A stretch of 8,724 nt of DNA, taken from an uncultured Odoribacter sp. (GTDB lineage Bacteria; Bacteroidota; Bacteroidia; Bacteroidales; Marinifilaceae). Below are positions 4,355 through 8,724 of this stretch, one piece after another. Numbering within the stretch: position 1 is the first letter of the stretch; every line of letters starts with the position of its first letter. Under the pieces are notes generated by a model. It searched no databases, was not told the origin of the DNA, and saw only the letters and a program-made list of their open reading frames with translations. The translations under genes were made by a program, and so were the position numbers. The stretch is taken from contig CAMRAP010000063.1 of the NCBI GenBank assembly GCA_947039985.1, forward strand, positions 1 to 8,724, read 5' to 3'.

Positions 4355-6267
4355 TCGTACATCCCCTCCGCATGTTCATACCATTGCCGTGTGTTGAATT
4401 CGCGAAAGCGATCTTTTGAATAAGCCCGCGAGGGCACCAAATACCCAACAATGCGTTGGTACGTATCATACACAGATTCTCCACATGTAGGACAATGCTC
4501 CACTCCTACAAAACCATGATGGTTTTTACACTCGTTAATTCGGGTATTGAATGCAAAATAAATCACTCCGGATTGGGCGATATTGTTGAGCATATTCCAA
4601 GCCATATCAGAATTTGGAAAATTGGATTCTAAATTAATATGTGCAATACTTCCCCCTGAGCACTTCTCATCAAGTATTGAGCACAGCTTTAATTTTTCTT
4701 GTATGGTGCATTTTGTTGATAGGGGAATCCATTGATTAGAGTATATAAATTTTTCGTCTGTCTCGTGTAAAACATTGTCCTTTTGACACAAGATAACAGC
4801 AGCTCGTTCCGCTGGAACGCTTTCTATATTGAATGAATAAGCCTGTACAAAGTTATCTTTTACATCATTTAATACTTCAAAAATTTTGCTTGCCAACAAG
4901 ATGCCTTTATCTGAAAAACTAACATAACCAAACTCGTCAATATTGGTGTAACCAAAAGCTTCAACTACCTCATATAAACCCAAAATGCCAATAGTACAAT
5001 ATTGTTTGTCTAGCTCCATTGCACCATCTTGATAATTAGGAAGAAGCCCTTTTTCAATATTCCGACTTATAATATGACGTATAGTGTCCAATGCTTTACA
5101 GCAGAGTAAAGATCTTGATCTGAGTAACGAAAGATATTTCTCCTCATCACAATTTGTTTCCAAAGCGATGCGCATTAAATTAATTGTGTTTACCTTGACA
5201 GAGCCAATAGATAACGCAGTACCACCGATAGAATTGATAAATGCATTTAGTTTAGAGGTGTCAGAGAGCAAACGACAACAGTTACTTAATGTATTTACAT
5301 CTCCACTGATAAAGAAATTGCTGTCATTCCAATCTGTGTTGTGGTCAGAGCACCAACGTGCAAACTCCTTATCTTTGAATCGACCATCTTTATAAAGCAA
5401 GCTGTATGTTAGCACCGGAAAAGTGAACATGTTCTCACTTCTAACCTGAGATACAACCTCCATAAACATTTTTTGATGCTCTATGATTCCTTCGATTTCA
5501 TCAACCACAAATGTCCCATCCGGAAATTGGACTCCACCAAACAACGACTCAACATAGTTGCTGTCAAATATCGACACATTAACAAATGCCGTCTGATCTA
5601 TTCTCATAAATGGCTGATTTAAGCGGTAAATGAATTTTTGAAAACACTGTTTTATGTAATAGTCTGGATTGTTGATGATGTGCCCAGACTCACAATCCTT
5701 TTTCCAAAAATAATAAGTCCAAATAAGTACATTTGGCACGCCTACAGCACCTGAACTTCTATTGCTCATATAACTAATATACTCAACAACATCATCAAGA
5801 AATGTCGTCAAATGCTTTGGTGCTTGGTTGTTATAATTCTTTAAGAAAAACAATCCTTCAGTGGCCAATTTGGTTAAGTCATATGCATAACAATAGGGAA
5901 GATAAGTCGATGTAGAGGCGTCGTGAAGATAAAAACCACCATTATATTCCGTTTCCAGCCACTCCTTGGCTGTACGCAAATTATGGCGTTTTTTCATTTC
6001 ATAAAAGATTTTATTAAAAGCAAATAACTTGTCATGTGATTTTCCTTTTTCGTTTATTAAGCTGCGTATGTCTTTGTTTGAAGCGTTAGCGTTTGCATCG
6101 ATGGTTACATCTGCAATATTTTTATCAACAAATCCGTCAATGAAATCGGAAAAATTTAATTGCGATTCATGAAAACCATTGAGGATTTCGAAATCCTCAC
6201 CGTACTTATCGTTAAGATACGACATGGTTTTATCAAAATCTTTGCTCATTTTTAGTGGAATATTCAT
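4351..6267 (-). CDS. nrdD: Class III (anaerobic) ribonucleoside-triphosphate reductase
   Basis: Reduces ribonucleoside triphosphates to dNTPs under anaerobic conditions using a glycyl radical. The 638-residue protein shows the catalytic barrel with active-site cysteines at C126 (YLPYCYAYDL) and C330/C331 (SNCCRLLSD). The C-terminal radical loop is RIVGYLVP with G608 as the radical glycine, followed by the EFNTRQWY tail. A zinc site precedes it: C580-K-N-H583-H584, then C592-P-T-C595. That would be a Cys3-His set rather than the four cysteines usual in the family. The protein begins at the core domain and seems to lack the N-terminal ATP-cone that sets overall activity in many NrdD, so dATP shut-off may be absent. 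The start follows GAGGTGA by only a few bases. It sits 8 bases after a CPKC redoxin and overlaps nrdG. That points to the redoxin-dependent rather than the formate-dependent type, an inference. Confidence 0.95.
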   Translation of the reverse strand: MNIPLKMSKDFDKTMSYLNDKYGEDFEILNGFHESQLNFSDFIDGFVDKNIADVTIDANANASNKDIRSLINEKGKSHDKLFAFNKIFYEMKKRHNLRTAKEWLETEYNGGFYLHDASTSTYLPYCYAYDLTKLATEGLFFLKNYNNQAPKHLTTFLDDVVEYISYMSNRSSGAVGVPNVLIWTYYFWKKDCESGHIINNPDYYIKQCFQKFIYRLNQPFMRIDQTAFVNVSIFDSNYVESLFGGVQFPDGTFVVDEIEGIIEHQKMFMEVVSQVRSENMFTFPVLTYSLLYKDGRFKDKEFARWCSDHNTDWNDSNFFISGDVNTLSNCCRLLSDTSKLNAFINSIGGTALSIGSVKVNTINLMRIALETNCDEEKYLSLLRSRSLLCCKALDTIRHIISRNIEKGLLPNYQDGAMELDKQYCTIGILGLYEVVEAFGYTNIDEFGYVSFSDKGILLASKIFEVLNDVKDNFVQAYSFNIESVPAERAAVILCQKDNVLHETDEKFIYSNQWIPLSTKCTIQEKLKLCSILDEKCSGGSIAHINLESNFPNSDMAWNMLNNIAQSGVIYFAFNTRINECKNHHGFVGVEHCPTCGESVYDTYQRIVGYLVPSRAYSKDRFREFNTRQWYEHAEGMYE

Positions 6268-6275
6268 AAATCACC

Positions 6276-6473
6276 TCACTGTTGGTTGACCCAGATATTT
6301 GCTTCAGCAAAATCTAATAGGTCAGTTTCTATTTGAAGAACTGGCACATGTACTATCCCCAACAACGCCATTTCCTCTACGGATGTATTCTCTGTATATT
6401 GTACCCCCTTGGTATCCAGCTTTCGTTTTAAAACATTACACTTTGGACATTGTGTTGTGTATAGAGTAATCAA
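6276..6473 (-). CDS. Glutaredoxin/NrdH-like redoxin (CPKC)
   Basis: This thioredoxin-fold protein of 65 residues has the active site CPKC (9-12) after the strand MITLYTT, and the cis-proline loop HVPVL (P44). At this size it is a minimal redoxin of the NrdH/glutaredoxin type. Such proteins hand two electrons to ribonucleotide reductase. It starts with TTG overlapping the TGA of the upstream diphosphohydrolase gene, helped by AGAGGTGA just upstream, and ends 8 bases before nrdD, so it is embedded in the reductase operon. The window has no NADPH-dependent thioredoxin or glutaredoxin reductase. The FTR-like iron-sulfur protein downstream is the natural candidate for reducing it. Confidence 0.87.
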   Translation of the reverse strand: MITLYTTQCPKCNVLKRKLDTKGVQYTENTSVEEMALLGIVHVPVLQIETDLLDFAEANIWVNQQ

Positions 6474-6853
6474 TCAGTCACCTCTTCTATTGGTTTTTCG
6501 CTGAGATAATGCGGCATATCATCTAATAAATCGTCTCTAAGCTCTTCATGATGCATAATTGCAAAAACATTCCACGCTACAGCGGCCAAATGATCTTCAT
6601 CATCCATCCCCATAATAAATTTATCAAGGTGTCTTTTTGCTGCGTCAATATAACGAGAAAATAGCATTCCTTTCTCCCAGTTCCGTTCTGAATACTTTTG
6701 GCTCCCTAACTCGTACCATTTTGCAAGTCGCATGATGGCAAATGGGCTGATTAAGTCGTATCGCCCCTTCCCTATAGCAGGCTCCCTCATTGCGCCATCT
6801 ACGCCATATGTCATTCGTTCACCGCCATCATTGATTCCGTTAAGTGCGCTCAT
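6470..6853 (-). CDS. dATP/dGTP diphosphohydrolase-like protein (DUF5664, MazG-like)
   Basis: The 127-residue protein matches the phage family first described as DUF5664 and later named dATP/dGTP diphosphohydrolase N-terminal domain. Signature stretches are GKGRYDLISPFAIMRLAKWY (28-47), KYSERNWEKGM (53-63) and DEDHLAAVAWNVFAIMHHEE (85-104). The acidic-histidine helix in the last resembles the metal-binding helices of all-alpha NTP pyrophosphatases. It would hydrolyse a purine dNTP to the monophosphate; substrate choice cannot be read from the sequence. The start at 6853 is chosen because AAAGGAG lies 7 bases upstream and the ATG overlaps the thyX stop (ATGA). A longer frame to 6922 would run into thyX. 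Placed between thyX and the redoxin, it belongs to the nucleotide operon and may balance dNTP pools or limit host nucleotides. Confidence 0.78.
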   Translation of the reverse strand: MSALNGINDGGERMTYGVDGAMREPAIGKGRYDLISPFAIMRLAKWYELGSQKYSERNWEKGMLFSRYIDAAKRHLDKFIMGMDDEDHLAAVAWNVFAIMHHEELRDDLLDDMPHYLSEKPIEEVTD

Positions 6854-7536
6854 AATGTGGCTCCTTTTTGGGGCATCATGCCACATGTGTATTTTTCCTT
6901 GCAAAAACCCATGTGTTCGCACTTAGGTCTGAAGAAGGTATCAACAACATATTTCCATTCTTCAGAATAATCTCGTAGGGCATTACACAAATCTGTAAAT
7001 AGAAGTCTATATTCGTGATATGCTCTAGTACATAATCTTTGATGAGACATATCAATCAGATTTCTAGTATTGTGTTTACATACAATCTTGGTCGCCATCG
7101 CCAGTGGAAGTACGAGTGCAGAATCCTCACGTGCAATACCTAGATTTTCTAAGTCCTTCAAGCCTTCCCTAATCCCAGCCATAATGCGGTCATAAACACT
7201 TTGCGCCACATCTGATTTTGCAATACTTGGAGGTGTTACATACAGGAATCCAGCGCCATAGTCTATATACCTTGTACTTTCCTGCAATCGTGTTGGAGCT
7301 CCACCAATATGTGTGTACCACTCACGAATTACTCTGGCAGAATATCCATTGAGAATCATGTAGACATCGGGAAATTCTAGCGTTCTACCGTGGTCATTTT
7401 CTAAACACTCAACTCCTCTCTTATAATTCTTTTCCTTATCAGAAACATCTGCACCCCAGCAGATGCCCGCCTCAGCACCAATCATGGTAATGGGATGTTT
7501 GGTTGTATATTCGCTTTGAATTGTTACACTACTCAT
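6850..7536 (-). CDS. thyX: FAD-dependent thymidylate synthase
   Basis: ThyX makes dTMP from dUMP with methylenetetrahydrofolate, FAD and NADPH, without releasing dihydrofolate. The 228-residue protein keeps the substrate-binding signature in a variant form: REWYTHIGGAPTRLQESTRY (71-90) replaces the usual RHRxxSxNExSxRY, with QESTRYI conserved. The C-terminal helix NTRNLIDMSHQRLCTRAYHE matches the family's arginine-rich dUMP and flavin region. A cysteine-rich tail (C206, C212, C218; PKCEHMGFC) follows, as in clostridial and phage ThyX variants. The start at 7536 has TGAGGA 5-6 bases upstream; a TTG 12 bases earlier is weaker. It is the first gene after a terminator and overlaps the diphosphohydrolase gene, so it probably opens the nucleotide operon. 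It complements dut, which supplies dUMP. Confidence 0.93.
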   Translation of the reverse strand: MSSVTIQSEYTTKHPITMIGAEAGICWGADVSDKEKNYKRGVECLENDHGRTLEFPDVYMILNGYSARVIREWYTHIGGAPTRLQESTRYIDYGAGFLYVTPPSIAKSDVAQSVYDRIMAGIREGLKDLENLGIAREDSALVLPLAMATKIVCKHNTRNLIDMSHQRLCTRAYHEYRLLFTDLCNALRDYSEEWKYVVDTFFRPKCEHMGFCKEKYTCGMMPQKGATL

Positions 7537-7572
7537 TTGTGTCCTCAACTTTCATTTTTTGTGTTTGGATAA

Positions 7573-7603
7573 TAAAAAAAGAACGGTATATAAACACCAT
7601 TCT
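7573..7603 (-). terminator. Rho-independent terminator between the 146-aa gene and thyX
   Basis: On the minus strand AGAATGGT pairs with ACCGTTCT (one G-U pair) around an 8-base loop, then TTTTTTT. It follows the 146-aa gene by about 14 bases. It separates the small-gene group from the nucleotide operon, so thyX needs its own promoter in the next ~40 bases or depends on read-through. I see no convincing -35/-10 pair there. Confidence 0.75.
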
Positions 7604-7616
7604 TAAACCCACCTAT

Positions 7617-8057
7617 TTATTTTCGTCGAAATTGTTGGATAAATGCCTCAAACTCAGGAGATAGCTCAAACTCTGGTTGCAACCTAAGTACACGCTTTTT
7701 CTGTTGATTATAATTAAGAGCCACAAACCCCGTTTCTTCAAAAGCCATGTCTATATCTGAACAACTAAGATTGACATCTGCATCAAGGATAAAATAATCC
7801 CCTATCTGTACATCAGGAAGGTGATCTCCCTCTTCTAAACTAAATGCAGGGAAACATAGTGTTTGAACGTCCTTAACTACTTCAATGGTATACACTGGGT
7901 AAGGAAATTTTCTTTCGTATCCATAGCGCAAAACCTCTGAATAGACATCCCTGGTCATAACGATTGAAACGCAATTCCCATACATATAACCAGCGTCCAT
8001 CTTCTTAGCTTGTTTTAACGCATTTGAAAGCAAGGTGTTTATATCTGATTTATTCAT
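7617..8057 (-). CDS. Hypothetical protein, 146 aa
   Basis: I do not recognise this protein. It has 146 residues, is acidic with a basic C-terminus (QQFRRK), and has no signal peptide or membrane segment. Residues 1-20 (DINTLLSNALKQAKKMDAG) are helical. The middle (MYGNCVSIVMTRDVYSEVL, then YPVYTIEVVKD and YFILDADV) alternates short strands and polar turns, suggesting a compact alpha/beta fold. The C-terminal helix is ELSPEFEAFIQQF. The start at 8057 has only a weak ribosome site, and it begins 11 bases after the zinc-ribbon gene, so the two are probably co-transcribed. A terminator follows its stop. It lies in the early small-gene part of the element. Nothing in the sequence indicates a function. 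Confidence 0.75.
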   Translation of the reverse strand: MNKSDINTLLSNALKQAKKMDAGYMYGNCVSIVMTRDVYSEVLRYGYERKFPYPVYTIEVVKDVQTLCFPAFSLEEGDHLPDVQIGDYFILDADVNLSCSDIDMAFEETGFVALNYNQQKKRVLRLQPEFELSPEFEAFIQQFRRK

Positions 8058-8068
8058 AATAGTCTACT

Positions 8069-8275
8069 CTAATTCCCTTCATCGCATATTGGAGAGATTA
8101 CACATTGATTGATTAGCCCATCGAAACACTTGCAACATAATCGTAAGTGTACTTTGCTCAAATCAAACTTGCTACCATATCCCACCGTCGTATGTATCAT
8201 AAAATTCCCTTGTAAGTCCCACTCATCGAGTGAACCTCCGCAACCATTGCAATGATCGGTTTCTTCCAAATTCAC
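8069..8275 (-). CDS. Small zinc-ribbon protein, 68 aa
   Basis: The 68-residue protein carries two cysteine pairs, HCNGCGG (C9, C12) and LCCKC (C47, C48, C50), in the pattern of a zinc ribbon or a treble-clef-like knuckle. Between them, LDEWDLQGNFMIHTTVGYGSKFD gives strands that would support it. The tail has two more cysteines (C58, C64). Proteins of this look (CGxxLDEWD ... YGSKYD ... LCC.C.D) are common as uncharacterised small genes in clostridial phages; I know of no assigned function. The start is uncertain: GTG at 8275 is very close to AAGGCGG, whereas TTG at 8269 has the better 7-base spacing. It may bind DNA or another protein, but that is a guess from the fold alone. Confidence 0.72.
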   Translation of the reverse strand: MNLEETDHCNGCGGSLDEWDLQGNFMIHTTVGYGSKFDLSKVHLRLCCKCFDGLINQCVISPICDEGN

Positions 8276-8314
8276 ACCGCCTTCTTGTTATAAAACTGTA
8301 GTTTCATGATTATC

Positions 8315-8476
8315 TTAAATTTGTGTTGGTCTTGAACAACTGGAATCCATGCTTAAGGATTCCCCACAAAGATATATAGTGTCATCATCCTCTTGGGTCT
8401 CTGTGACGATTTCTTTGATTAGGCACCCATTCGCATCATATTCTTTTATACTTTCTTTTGTAGTTCTTTTAATCAT
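8315..8476 (-). CDS. Small phage protein, 53 aa
   Basis: A short gene with a good ribosome site: GAGGAG lies 8 bases before the ATG at 8476. The product starts MIKRTTKESIKEYDANGCLI and continues with an acidic stretch, KEIVTETQEDDD, before a cysteine-containing tail and a stop at 8315. The opening IKRTTKxxIKEYDxNGxxxKE has the look of a strand-turn-strand repeat and resembles small uncharacterised proteins I associate with clostridial phages. It sits 16 bases after the preceding gene on the same strand. Function unknown. It is shorter than typical length cut-offs and could be skipped by gene callers. Confidence 0.7.
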   Translation of the reverse strand: MIKRTTKESIKEYDANGCLIKEIVTETQEDDDTIYLCGESLSMDSSCSRPTQI

Positions 8477-8492
8477 AATTCACACTCCTCTC

Positions 8493-8724
8493 TTACAGGA
8501 TTTTGTCGTAAGCCGTCAATTCGAAATACTGCCCTTGCCTCTCATAGCTTTTGCAGTAGACAATATCCCCCTTCTCCACTGGCAGTTTTCGATAAACTGG
8601 ATTCATAATGGTAAATCGGCTTTCCTTGCCACTTCCTATGGATTTCGTTATGATACCGTACCCAAATTGCTTGCCGTCAGACTTTCTTAACATTGGACGA
8701 ATATCACAAATACACAACTTTCGC
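8493..8724 (-). CDS. Small phage protein, partial at the window edge
   Basis: The 3' end of a gene read on the minus strand. The frame is open to the window edge, so the true start is probably beyond 8724 although a TTG occurs at 8717. The visible part reads CICDIRPMLRKSDGKQFGYG, then IITKSIGSGKESRFTIMNP, VYRKLPVEKGDIVYCKSYER and QGQYFELTAYDKIL. The pattern of short strands, a KGD turn and a YF-L-Y end suggests a small beta-barrel (OB- or SH3-like) protein, of a kind common and unnamed in clostridial phages. An OB-like fold could bind single-stranded DNA, but no binding residues can be identified. It precedes the 53-aa gene by 16 bases and belongs to the same early transcription unit. Confidence 0.7.
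   Translation of the reverse strand, partial: RKLCICDIRPMLRKSDGKQFGYGIITKSIGSGKESRFTIMNPVYRKLPVEKGDIVYCKSYERQGQYFELTAYDKIL

Noticed and set aside
6854..6922. Earlier start for the diphosphohydrolase-like gene
   Set aside because: It would overlap 70 bases of thyX. The ATG at 6853 has AAAGGAG and an ATGA coupling with the thyX stop.

Overview
This window reads as the integrase-proximal end of a prophage or phage-like integrative element in the chromosome of an anaerobic, low-GC bacterium, most likely Bacillota (Clostridia-like). The anaerobe call rests on a class III (oxygen-sensitive) ribonucleotide reductase with its radical-SAM activase. The Bacillota call rests on AGGAGG-type ribosome sites, AT-rich base composition and a Clostridia-type IS66 element. 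No species can be named from the sequence alone.

Left flank, 1-1067. This is an old, IS-scarred chromosomal flank. Bases 1-68 are the outer end of an IS66-family element whose body lies left of the window. It abuts an Mrr-type restriction endonuclease gene that has lost its 5' end, so the insertion probably truncated it. A second, opposite-facing IS66 remnant (610-891) keeps its terminal repeat and the frameshifted C-terminus of the transposase. Next comes a strong terminator on the minus strand (1027-1066), directly abutting the last ~28 bases of a tRNA gene (1068-1095, serine-type acceptor end). This is an attachment site: the tRNA body is missing because the element begins here. Copies of CGTGTGCAAT spaced 12 bases apart lie on both sides of this core.

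Element, 1096-8724. Every credible gene is on the minus strand, so it is read from right to left. In transcription order they are: a partial small phage protein at the right edge, a 53-aa small protein, a zinc-ribbon protein, a 146-aa unknown followed by a terminator, thyX, a dATP/dGTP diphosphohydrolase-like protein, a CPKC redoxin, nrdD, nrdG, a 59-aa ferredoxin:thioredoxin-reductase-like iron-sulfur protein, a frameshifted phage adenine methyltransferase, dut, a small helix-turn-helix-like protein and the tyrosine integrase. From thyX to the iron-sulfur protein the genes overlap or nearly touch (ATGA, TGA/TTG, TAATG), which indicates a translationally coupled operon.

How the genes fit together. 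NrdD with NrdG makes deoxynucleotides without oxygen. The redoxin and the FTR-like protein look like a dedicated electron path that re-reduces NrdD from ferredoxin. dUTPase converts dUTP to dUMP, and ThyX methylates dUMP to dTMP. The diphosphohydrolase may trim purine dNTPs. Together they form a nearly complete phage dNTP supply line for anaerobic growth. The most notable item is this reductase-redoxin-FTR cassette, including a tiny cysteine-rich protein short enough to be missed by ordinary gene callers.
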